Origin: Skeletonema tropicum
Lineage: Eukaryota; Bacillariophyta; Thalassiosirophyceae; Thalassiosirales; Thalassiosiraceae
Direction: 5' to 3'
Length of the DNA stretch: 64,000 bases
Assembly: GCA_037178625.1 (NCBI GenBank)
Contig: CM074133.1
Coordinates: 806,001 to 870,000, forward strand
This document shows, in pieces, positions 31,410 through 40,317 of the stretch (its first letter is position 1; each line of letters opens with the position of its first letter). The notes beneath the pieces are model-generated. The model did not search any database, had not been told where the DNA came from, and was given only the letters and a program-made list of their open reading frames with translations. Made by a program: the position numbers and the translations under genes.

Positions 31410-31775
31410 AGAGCGTCCTTAACCTCCGAAAAATCCTATTTTTCGCTTCGAATGACGTAACTTGTGAGTTGTGGAATTTTTTGATGACGTTTTCCGAAAC
31501 AAACATGAAAAAATCTCTGAGATTTTTTCGCAAAACAGAACTTTTGCGAGAAATATTGCGAAAATTCTGACGTAGGAACTCATACATTTTCAATGATTCG
31601 CAAAAATATTTTCGGATAGGCTTTTTTACAAGGGGGCGACAGGGAAGCCCCCAGAATTGGGGTTCCCTGCGTGCGATGGGCGGTGGGCGGTACGGCACGA
31701 ACGCTCCTCAAGTCACAAAATCGTCACAACCTTGCGAAAACTAACTTTGCGAAAAACACAAGTTAAGGACGCTCT
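31410..31775. mobile_element. 366-base MITE with 14-base inverted repeats and AAT duplication
   Basis: Ends AGAGCGTCCTTAAC (31410-31423) and GTTAAGGACGCTCT (31762-31775) are perfect inverted repeats. AAT occurs on both sides (31407-31409, 31776-31778). The right cassette unit has the empty site ...CATCGAATGAGAAG..., proving a clean insertion. The 3-base duplication fits the PIF/Harbinger type; assignment is tentative. Confidence 0.92.
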
Positions 31776-31805
31776 AATGAGAAGAAGAAGTTCGAACATG
31801 GTACT

Positions 31806-31985
31806 CACCAAACAAAGAGAGGTCGAAGCGTCATTCAGGTTAAAGAGTCAAAATCCAGTGCCGTCAGCTCACACAAATACGGCGGGAATTGCCATCACTC
31901 TTACGTTCTCAGGTGACATTATTTCTTATCGGTGTCATCTCATACTTCGACGTACCACTCCACATTGCTTGCTGGCCGCACACTT
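31806..31985 (+). promoter_or_regulatory. shared cassette promoter block, left MATE
   Basis: The segment from CACCAAACAAAG through GTCAAAATCCAGTGCC, ATACGGCGGGAATTGCC and CTTATCGGTGTCATCTC to TTGCTTGCTGGCC occurs four times, ahead of both genes in both units (also 40017-40185, 45357-45535, 47784-47950). It lies about 230-270 bases before the MATE start and about 135 before the first NRPS ATG. Confidence 0.65.
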
Positions 31986-32281
31986 TACTATGGGCTATGG
32001 GCCTTTATCTCAGGTCGGTCTCAGCTCAACGACCTGCCAGACCTCGCGCTCTCTCCGTCCAAGCCAACCAATCAACTCCATAAACTCTGCCCATCTTCGC
32101 CTGTTCATAGTGCTTCTATTTCGATGCACGTCACTGTCACATGCAGAAACAGCTTTTATGTTGATTGTTCATTGAATTCTTCTCATAGAGCTTCGCTTCC
32201 ATCACCACCCTATCAAAATGAGTTCTCCAGACTCATGCGCAGCCATGAACTACGGATCAGTAGCCGAAATTGAACCACCTC

Positions 32282-32491
32282 TGTCACACCTACGTAGTGT
32301 CGGACATCAATCAAATTCATATTTATGTTATCTGGTTTCTCGTTTCTCAATATGTTTCGTAATCCTCCATCGCCAATGAAAGCAACCGAATCCAAAAACG
32401 TTGATCGTTTCCTTTATATTTTAAGTCATAATAATTCTATTCGTTACATCTATTGATCAATAATAAGCTCAATTGTTAGCTAGATTGGACA
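32282..32491 (+). repeat. 5' LTR
   Basis: 210 bases, TG...CA ends, identical by eye to the 3' LTR. It is immediately followed by C and the perfect palindrome AGTATTAATACT (32493-32504) where a primer-binding site is expected; I recognise no tRNA complement. Confidence 0.95.
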
Positions 32492-32542
32492 CAGTATTAA
32501 TACTCCCATATAAACCAACCAAGAAGAAAAACTACGTACAAA

Positions 32543-33889
32543 ATGAATACCTACAAATCAAAGAACGCATGGTTGTTTCACACCAGGTACGCTCGGAACG
32601 AACTCACCTCCAAAAGTGCAGCAGCGCTCAGGGAGATGCCTCGTTTCGGAAGTAAAAGGATCTATGGACTTCGCCCAGATGGAAGCAAGATTGAGGAAGA
32701 CTTCATTGTGTTCAGGGATAACGCACCTAGTACGGAACTTGAACATTACTTGGGCCAAGCCGAATCCTACGTCAACATGGCGGATGAATGTCAATGGGCC
32801 CCAGCCACTCGCTTCGCCAACTACGGGAAGCTTCTCGATGGACCTGCAAAGAACACGTGGAGGAAGCTGATGGATGAGGGACATGACTACTGGGATAACA
32901 ATAATCAAGCGACCGATCAGGACTTCGTGGATGCTCTTGGTGCCTATTTCATCATGTGGACAAAACATCCTAACCCCGGTGATGCCTTCGATCAGCACAT
33001 CCTTCGCATCCAGTACAAACACCAGAAGGAATTCAACCTACCAGTCAAACCAAGCAACTTCGTGGATCGAATGTCAGAACTTTGGAGATACAGTGAGATG
33101 ATGCCTCGTATAGGAGCGCAATGTTCCGATATGCAAAAGACTACTGCTCTGATGCTTGGTCTCCCCGAGGAGGCCAAAGATTTCCTCCAAGATGAGAAGG
33201 ACGTTGATGTTTATGACCTCCAAGGTAATGGTAACAACGCCCTTGTATGGACCGACGTAATGGAGTATCTAGAGGCCTGGTGGTCTCGAGATTACGGCAA
33301 GGAAGTCCGAAAGAAGTATCAACAGCAAGAAGAGAAGAAGAGGAAGAGGAAGGATGACGACGATGACGATGAAGCCGATGGAGATGGAGGCCAAGATCGA
33401 CGTCAACGGAAGAAGAAGAAGAATAACCGCAATAAGAGCGGTCGCAATGGCAATGGGAACAACAGTAACAACACCAACAACGGCAAGGAGTTCCACTCCA
33501 AGCAATGTTCAATTCATCCTGATCACAACCATAAGTGGAAAGACTGTATCTATTGTTTCAACGGGTCTAATTTCAAGAAGGAGCTTGCTGAGAAGTTCTA
33601 TCAAGGCAAAACCAGGACGTCTGCCCCATATTGGTGGAAGAAAGGTTATGAGCGTCGTTTCAAGAGCAACGAGCAAGAACCCCCGCAACAGCAACATGGA
33701 TCTTACCTCGTAGCTCCTCAACAACCTGCTCAACTACCTCCAGCTCCAGTTCCCCAAGCACCTCCGCAACCAGCTCCAATGTTTGCTACGTCTGCAGCAA
33801 CAGCTCCGTCAGCACCTGTTCAACAGCAACTTTATTCCATCCAAGTTAATGCCCAAGGTCAACGAGTCTTCGTCCCTCATCAGGCCTGA
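32543..33889 (+). CDS. gag-like protein of the Ty3/gypsy element
   Basis: 448 residues from ATG 32543. The N-terminal two thirds is helical, with tryptophan-rich segments (WAPATRFANYGKLLDGPAK, YFIMWTKHPNPGDAF) typical of gypsy-type capsid. A Lys/Asp-rich basic-acidic region follows, then a Cys/His cluster (CSIHPDHNHKWKDCIYC) that may replace the usual CCHC zinc knuckle, then a Pro/Gln-rich tail. It ends at TGA 33887-33889. The same frame stays open beyond this stop into the protease region. Confidence 0.85.
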   Translation: MNTYKSKNAWLFHTRYARNELTSKSAAALREMPRFGSKRIYGLRPDGSKIEEDFIVFRDNAPSTELEHYLGQAESYVNMADECQWAPATRFANYGKLLDGPAKNTWRKLMDEGHDYWDNNNQATDQDFVDALGAYFIMWTKHPNPGDAFDQHILRIQYKHQKEFNLPVKPSNFVDRMSELWRYSEMMPRIGAQCSDMQKTTALMLGLPEEAKDFLQDEKDVDVYDLQGNGNNALVWTDVMEYLEAWWSRDYGKEVRKKYQQQEEKKRKRKDDDDDDEADGDGGQDRRQRKKKKNNRNKSGRNGNGNNSNNTNNGKEFHSKQCSIHPDHNHKWKDCIYCFNGSNFKKELAEKFYQGKTRTSAPYWWKKGYERRFKSNEQEPPQQQHGSYLVAPQQPAQLPPAPVPQAPPQPAPMFATSAATAPSAPVQQQLYSIQVNAQGQRVFVPHQA

Positions 33890-34003
33890 AACGCCGACCC
33901 TGTTGGGAATTGCACTACTTTCATCGATATCTATTCTACGAGCCTTGAAGAAGTAACAGGGTATGCTAATGCCCCAGCTGCTCTTGAGTATCATGTCAAC
34001 AAT

Positions 34004-34807
34004 GTGACCTCAGAGCCTCCGAGCGCGATTGATGTTCAACTTCCATGTTGCATCCGCGGGAACAATAATACAGTTCCTGCCGCTCTGCAAGCACAGCCCA
34101 GCTTGAATAGTGGAGTCCCGATATGTAAGGATCCAAGAGCGCAGCCAGCTTCTAGCCCTGCACCAATGCTCGACCGCATCGCATCAGACGCTCAACTTCA
34201 TGATGATGAGTTCTTGAACGAATTGTTCAATAGTCACTTTGCGGAGGATGCACTAGCTGCAACCATCAACAACATTCCTTTCACTAATGAAGTAGTCGCT
34301 ATCGAAGCGCAGAGAGTGGATTGTCCTGAATATCACGTGCTCGATCCAATCCCAGGCCAATCTAATGCGGAAGCTTGGGATTTCAACATTTTTCCAGATA
34401 CAGTCGTTGAATCTTACGGCAATGAACTAGTCGATTTGGGAGCAGCATTGCAGCTACCAACCATTTGTGACAAACGAGTCAAGCAATTTGGGGCGATCCT
34501 CGAGTCATTTCAGTTCAGTGACCCTCAGATCACCTTCCAAGTAGATTCAAAAGGCAGAACAGTCCCTATGGCAACTGCATACGCTATGGTCAAGTCAGTC
34601 AATGGAGTCGAATCCAATCGCTTCCTCAAGTGCCTTTTTGACACCGGTGGCAGCGTATCGATGGCTCACCGGAGTGTTTTACCCCCCGGAGCAGCCCTTC
34701 TTCAACCATCAAAGGTGAAGGAATCAAGTTCCCTGAATTCGATGCCAACCTCACCGTTGACAGTCAAGAGTTCCTCGTCTTTGACGCCAAGTGTTCGTTT
34801 GATTTGA
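34004..34807 (+). CDS. pol, protease part
   Basis: This frame is in phase with gag and is open from 33890; the first ATG is at 34004. The aspartic protease active site reads CLFDTGGSV (DTG). Soon after, near 34690-34725, the reading must move by -1 to reach the frame that encodes VFDAKCSFDL and ILGNDFL, the protease C-terminal signature. The last 25 or so codons before 34807 are therefore out of frame. Either a frameshift mutation (a CCCCCC run lies at 34682-34687) or a programmed -1 shift. Confidence 0.8.
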   Translation: MTSEPPSAIDVQLPCCIRGNNNTVPAALQAQPSLNSGVPICKDPRAQPASSPAPMLDRIASDAQLHDDEFLNELFNSHFAEDALAATINNIPFTNEVVAIEAQRVDCPEYHVLDPIPGQSNAEAWDFNIFPDTVVESYGNELVDLGAALQLPTICDKRVKQFGAILESFQFSDPQITFQVDSKGRTVPMATAYAMVKSVNGVESNRFLKCLFDTGGSVSMAHRSVLPPGAALLQPSKVKESSSLNSMPTSPLTVKSSSSLTPSVRLI

Positions 34808-37800
34808 TACTTGGTAATGATTTCCTGCGGAAGATAGGTCTAATAGTTGATTACGAAAGACTCGAGCTCGGGTGGCAGGGCAAGCGCATTCCAATGAACT
34901 CCAACTTTACAAAGGAGCGACTAAGTGCAGCAATCGATGGATGCATCATTGAAGATGAAGATGACGATCTGAACTACCTCGACTCTTTCGCTACGTCAAT
35001 TGCTGATTCAACCTATGACGAGATAAATGTGGATGAGGTCATCAAAGAGAATTGTCAGCATCTGTCTCCGACTCAGCGCCAGGACCTCAGCGAGATGTTA
35101 CGCAAGCATTACAAGCTCTTCGACGGCAAGCTTCATGTCTACAAAGGAGCCAAGATGGATATTGAATTACAACCAGGAGCACAACCAGTTTTTCGGCGGC
35201 CTTACCCTACTCCTCGAGTCCATATGGAAACATTCAAGAAGGAGTTGCTGCGTCTCATCGACATAGGTGTTCTTGAAAGAGTCTCTGGCCCGTCTGCATG
35301 GGGACTGCCTTCGTTTATTGTTCCCAAGAAAGATGGCAAAGTTCGTTTCATAGCAGATCTACGTGAGCTCAATAAGGTCATCAAACCCAAGGATTATACT
35401 CTCCCTATCATCCAGGACCTGATCCGAAAGCGTTCGGGATTCCAGTACATGACGAAACTTGATTTGAGCATGATGTTCTATTCGTTTGAATTGACGGACA
35501 AAGCTAAGGACCTCACCACTATATCAACACCGTTCGGTCTCTTTCGTTGGACGAGAGCTCCTATGGGTCTCCGCAACTCTCCGGCATTTGCGCAGTCAGT
35601 TATTGAGGAAGTTCTTCGAGATTTAGATGACGTTGAAGTTTACATTGATGACATCGCCATATGGTCAGATACTTGGGAAGACCATACACGCACCCTCAAC
35701 GAAGTGTTCAGGCGCCTTGAAGAGGCAGGGTTTAGTGTTAACCCTTTGAAGTGCGAATTCGGTATTGCAGAAGGGGACTTCCTTGGTCATTGGGTCTCCA
35801 AGGATGGCATTCAACCTTGGCAGAAGAAAGTTCAAGCGGTTCTTGATTTGAAACGGCCTACCAACGCTAGCGAAGTGCGAACGCTTGTGGGCCTCATCAA
35901 CTGGTATCGTGACTTCTGGCCTCGACGAAGCCATCTCCTCTCTCCGTTCACTCAACTTATCCGCGGTATTCAGAAGAAGAAAGCACCGATCGTTTGGACT
36001 CCAGAATTAGAGAAAGTTTTTCAGGAAGTGAAGCAAGTTATTGCAAGTGATGCTTTGTGTGCCTACCCCAACCACAATGAGCCTTTTGAAGTCTACACGG
36101 ACAGTTCTGATTATCAACTGGGAGCAGCCATACTTCAAGGCGGGCGCCCTGTTGCGTATTACTCCAAAAGACTCTCGGCGGCACAGTCTCGATACACAAC
36201 GATGGAGAAGGAGCTCCTGGCAATCGTCAGCACTCTCACGGAATATCGTACCATGCTATTTGGAGCAAAGATCAAAATCTTCACTGACCATCGCAACCTT
36301 ACATTCTCTAACTTGAACAGTCAGAGAGTCCTTCGTTGGAGATGTTTCCTCGAATCTTTTCATGCCGAATGGTTCTATCATCCAGGCAAGCTTAATGTGC
36401 TAGCGGACGCGTACAGTCGACTCCCCAAGTTTGATTTCTCAGGAGCCGAGAAGAGGCAGGATGAACTATCCCCTACTCCAGTTCAATTCAATCCAGTTCC
36501 CCAAGATGTCAATCAAGATGAAGAACCCAGCATCTTTGAAGAACAACTAGCAGAGTTGGCCAGTGATGACGAGTTCCCGCTACATCAATTGCAACAGTTC
36601 ATGAATCTTCCTTCTACCGTCCAGAACCCTTTGCGCTATCAATGGCTTGCGGAAGAGCAGAGCCGCTGTCCTACCCTTCAGCAGAAGCTCACTACTTCCC
36701 CAACGTTCTACCATCGTCGAACGTTTGGTCGCCATGATACGTCGCTGATTTGCTATAGCCCTACTCCTCAAGATGAATCGACCTTGAAGATAGTCCTCAC
36801 AGACAATGCCGTGGATGCCGCGATTGAATACTTCCACCTCCTGTTGAATCATCCAGGAGCAAAGGCAGTTACTTATGCACTTTCCAAGTTCTATCATCCC
36901 CAATTAGCAGCCCGAATAGCAGCCTTTTCGTGCGATGTTTGTCAGCGCACAAAGATTGGCCAACGCGGCTATGGCCATTTCCCTCCACGTCAAGTACAAG
37001 ATCTCAATCCATGGAAGCAATGTGACGTAGACCTTGTGGGCCCGTGGTATGTCAAAACATCAGGACGACACGGTAAAGCCTATGAGTTCTATGCCCTGAC
37101 GGCAATCGATCGTGCCACTGGTTACCCAGATGCCATCATGATCAAGCGCAAGACTAGCGAAAACGTAGCTCGCAAGTTCAATGAATTATGGCTCTCAAGA
37201 TATCCAAGACCCGAAGTTTGCGCTCATGATCAAGGTGGTGAATTTATTGGACCTCAGTTCCAGCGGTTGTTGCACGATGCTGGTATTGCATCAGCCCCAT
37301 CGACAGCTCGTAACCCCCAAAGCAATGCGATCATCGAACGCCTGCATCTTACTATGGGAAACTCCATTCGAGCTCAACTTTCCAATCACAACCCTCGCAC
37401 CTTGACTGAAGCCGAAGACTTGATGGGAACAATCTTATCTGATACTCTCAGTTCTATCCGTGCAACCCCGTCGCAATCTACTGGGTATGCCCCAGCAGCA
37501 CTGGCCTTTGGACGCGATATGATCTTCAACCTTCCAGTTCAATATGATATGAACGAGATCAACCTTCGCCGCCAACGCCGTGTCGACAAGGATGCCAAAC
37601 GACTCAACGCCAAGCGGTACAGCTACGATTATCGCGTTGGAGAACAAGTCATGAAGAAGATCTTCGATCCTGCCAAACTCGATGATCGTTGGAAGGGCCC
37701 CTTCACTATCACAAGAATCCATGTCAATGGTAACATCACTATTCAACTCACCCAACATCTACAAGAGCGTCTCAACATCCGACGCGTCAAGCCCTACAGG

Positions 37801-37845
37801 CAACCTACACCTCAAGTCTTACAACAAATCGTTGCGCCCTCTTAG
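34804..37845 (+). CDS. pol, reverse transcriptase - RNase H - integrase
   Basis: 1013 codons from ATG 34804, though the frame is open further upstream. It starts with the protease end motif ILGNDFL. Reverse transcriptase (about 100-330) has FVPKKDGKVRFIADLRELN, MGLRNSPA and the catalytic YIDDIAIW. RNase H (about 410-540) starts FEVYTDSSDYQLGAA with TMEKELLAIV. Integrase has the HHCC finger (HLLLNHPGAKA...CDVC), DDE residues in CDVDLVGPW, AHDQGGEF and NAIIERLH, and a GPY/F-like module (RWKGPFTI) near the end. No chromodomain is seen. RT before integrase marks it as Ty3/gypsy. Confidence 0.95.
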   Translation: MILGNDFLRKIGLIVDYERLELGWQGKRIPMNSNFTKERLSAAIDGCIIEDEDDDLNYLDSFATSIADSTYDEINVDEVIKENCQHLSPTQRQDLSEMLRKHYKLFDGKLHVYKGAKMDIELQPGAQPVFRRPYPTPRVHMETFKKELLRLIDIGVLERVSGPSAWGLPSFIVPKKDGKVRFIADLRELNKVIKPKDYTLPIIQDLIRKRSGFQYMTKLDLSMMFYSFELTDKAKDLTTISTPFGLFRWTRAPMGLRNSPAFAQSVIEEVLRDLDDVEVYIDDIAIWSDTWEDHTRTLNEVFRRLEEAGFSVNPLKCEFGIAEGDFLGHWVSKDGIQPWQKKVQAVLDLKRPTNASEVRTLVGLINWYRDFWPRRSHLLSPFTQLIRGIQKKKAPIVWTPELEKVFQEVKQVIASDALCAYPNHNEPFEVYTDSSDYQLGAAILQGGRPVAYYSKRLSAAQSRYTTMEKELLAIVSTLTEYRTMLFGAKIKIFTDHRNLTFSNLNSQRVLRWRCFLESFHAEWFYHPGKLNVLADAYSRLPKFDFSGAEKRQDELSPTPVQFNPVPQDVNQDEEPSIFEEQLAELASDDEFPLHQLQQFMNLPSTVQNPLRYQWLAEEQSRCPTLQQKLTTSPTFYHRRTFGRHDTSLICYSPTPQDESTLKIVLTDNAVDAAIEYFHLLLNHPGAKAVTYALSKFYHPQLAARIAAFSCDVCQRTKIGQRGYGHFPPRQVQDLNPWKQCDVDLVGPWYVKTSGRHGKAYEFYALTAIDRATGYPDAIMIKRKTSENVARKFNELWLSRYPRPEVCAHDQGGEFIGPQFQRLLHDAGIASAPSTARNPQSNAIIERLHLTMGNSIRAQLSNHNPRTLTEAEDLMGTILSDTLSSIRATPSQSTGYAPAALAFGRDMIFNLPVQYDMNEINLRRQRRVDKDAKRLNAKRYSYDYRVGEQVMKKIFDPAKLDDRWKGPFTITRIHVNGNITIQLTQHLQERLNIRRVKPYRQPTPQVLQQIVAPS

Positions 37846-37856
37846 GAGGGGTAGAA
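37844..37856 (+). other. polypurine tract
   Basis: AGGAGGGGTAGAA directly precedes the 3' LTR, the expected plus-strand primer site. It overlaps the pol stop codon. Confidence 0.8.
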
Positions 37857-38066
37857 TGTCACACCTACGTAGTGTCGGACATCAATCAAATTCATATTTA
37901 TGTTATCTGGTTTCTCGTTTCTCAATATGTTTCGTAATCCTCCATCGCCAATGAAAGCAACCGAATCCAAAAACGTTGATCGTTTCCTTTATATTTTAAG
38001 TCATAATAATTCTATTCGTTACATCTATTGATCAATAATAAGCTCAATTGTTAGCTAGATTGGACA
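37857..38066 (+). repeat. 3' LTR
   Basis: Identical by eye to the 5' LTR over all 210 bases, followed by the duplication ACCTC. Confidence 0.95.
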
Positions 38067-40016
38067 ACCTCACTCTTCTGCTTCTGACATCGACGAAGAA
38101 GAAGCAACCTGTAACGATCAACTAATTCAAGCTCCACAACAAACAGAACCACATCATAGACGCCTCTCACTCGCCGAAGATAGAAATCTACTCAAAGATG
38201 AAATGAAATCAATGATTGAACTATCCATACCAGTCTGTGTCACATACCTTCTCGAAACACTACCAGGCATCACCACCATTATCCTCGTTGGGCGAATGAA
38301 TGAGAGTAGCAAACTACATATTGATGCCACCGCGCTCGCGGTAATGTTCCTAAATATAACCGGAATATCACCTGGAATAGGGTTGTTGACGGCCATGGAT
38401 ACATTATGCTTCACATGCACATGGGGCGAATCAACCCACTAAAATGGGGACATACTTACTAACTGGAATAGTTGTCATGATCATTACGTTTGTCATTGTA
38501 GGATTCATCGTTTGGAATACAACACCGATCCTCTTGGCATGTGGTCAACATTCCAATGTGGCAGTGGAGGCTGGATATTTTGCCAAGTACATGTTGCCGG
38601 GTGTACCATTTGTATATGCGTATGAAATGCTGCGAAAGATATCCCAGGCACGGAATGAGGCGACTCCCATGATTATATCGGTGGTTGTGTCGAATATTGT
38701 GAATGTTGGGTTGGGATATTATTTGGTGAATTGTACAGAGTGGGGGTGGTTGGGTGCTGCTGTGGCTAGAAGTGTGGGGTCTATTTTGATGTTGCCAGCT
38801 TTGATTCTTTCAATGATGTATTGCGAGCGCGGGGAAGCGATGAAAGTGTGTAATGATGATGACGAGGGCAACAATGCAACGAAGGAAGGAACGGACGGAC
38901 AATTATTCCATCACTTGTGGGAAGGCTTTCAACCAAGCCAAGCCTTGACTCTCAATGCTATAGTCAAGTTTCTTGACCTTGGCCTCCCAGGAATGTTTCA
39001 AGTAATGTTTGAATGGGTTGCATTCGAGGTTATTGCTCTCCTATGTGGGATCATACCAGATCCAGAAGAGGCTCTCATTGCTATTGGAAGTAATGCTATT
39101 GTCTTGAATGTAACATCGTTTGCGTTTATGCTTTACCTTGGCGCTGGAGTGGCCGGTAACGTGAGAATAGGCAATGCACTTGGAGCAGGCGATGCACATA
39201 GAGCGGAGGTTGCTACGTATTTGGCAGTGGGAATTGGCACGCTCTTTTCGTTGGTGAATATAGCGTTGATACTGACCTTTCGGGACAATCTAGCATCGAT
39301 ATTTACAACAGACGAGGATTTACTGAACAAGTGTCGAAGTTTGTTCATCGTTGTGGCACTGTTTCAATTTCCTGATGCTTTGAATGGGACATTAGGAGGT
39401 GTCTTCCGCGCATCAGGTATGCAATCCCTCGCTGCCAAGCTAAATTTCCTAGCATATTACGTAATTGGGATTCCTTTGGGCTATTGCCTTGCTCTCCCGC
39501 TTGGGATGGGGGTAGAAGGATTATGGATCGGAATGTTTGCTGGCCTCCTTGTCATCTCGACTGCAGGTTCAATAGTCATTTGGCGGAACGACTGGAAATC
39601 GCTTGCGATTTTAGGCATAAATGGGGCATTTAACTAAGGGTTTGTTAGTGAAGTGATTATTTTACTTACCACGTATTTAGAGTTAGAGATGCGGGAGTTC
39701 ATGTTCATTGGTGCCAGGGGATGTTGAAGCTGTCTGAGCAGTATCAAGGCGTTTTTCCAAAATTCGTGTTGTGAGAGTAGATACTTATGAAGTTCCAGGA
39801 TCCTCCGGAACTTGACTTGGGATGACTCTCTAGATAAGAGAAAAGTGGGAGCCGGTATCCTACTCAATGTACCTTTCGGTGTTAGGCTTTTCTCCGAGAA
39901 CGTCAATCAAACAAAGGAATCAGTGATGAGCTCAGTCTCTTCAAGAGAGGATGCTGACCGCATCCACGCACAATTCGATTCGATACATAACTGTTTGAAG
40001 TTCAAACATCGGTACC

Positions 40017-40185
40017 CACCAAACAAAGCGAGGTCGAAGCGTCATTCAGGTTTAAGAGTCAAAATCCAGTGCCGTCAGCTCACACAAATACGGCGGGAAT
40101 TGCCATCACTCTTACGTTCTCAGGTGACATTATTTCTTATCGGTGTCATCTCTTAGACGTACCACATTGCTTGCTGGCCACACTC
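40017..40185 (+). promoter_or_regulatory. shared cassette promoter block, left NRPS
   Basis: The copy of the 31806-31985 block that precedes the left NRPS gene. It is preceded by the additional shared region 39836-39990, so the NRPS promoter carries the longer, uninterrupted version. Confidence 0.65.
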
Positions 40186-40317
40186 TTTCCTATCATTTAT
40201 TGTACCATAAAATTTCAAAACTTGTTCAAAAGGTGAGTCATAACGGTGAAAATATCGAGGGCCTAGGGCTAGGCGGCTATAGGCTATACTATAGGGCTGG
40301 GTCCAATTCAAAGGTGT

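Larger units (their letters stand above)
32282..38066 (+). mobile_element. Ty3/gypsy LTR retrotransposon, 5785 bases, recent insertion
   Basis: Two 210-base LTRs (32282-32491 and 37857-38066) appear identical and begin TGTCACACC and end TTGGACA. The element is flanked by the 5-base duplication ACCTC (32277-32281, 38067-38071). Inside are gag, protease, reverse transcriptase, RNase H and integrase in gypsy order, and a purine-rich tract before the 3' LTR. The intact MATE copy at 45767 provides the empty site. Identical LTRs indicate a young insertion. There is an in-frame stop between gag and pol and a frameshift inside protease. Confidence 0.97.
32218..39637 (+). pseudogene. MATE transporter, left cassette copy, split by a retrotransposon
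   Basis: ATG 32218 starts MSSPDSCAAMNYGS. After 21 codons the coding sequence is interrupted at ACCTC by the Ty3/gypsy element and resumes at 38067. A further lesion is an extra base near 38408 (TATGCTTCACATG against TATGTTCACATG in the right copy), which ends that frame at 38442. The rest (38444-39637) is open and almost identical to the intact copy at 45767-47404. Not functional as a full transporter. Confidence 0.95.
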
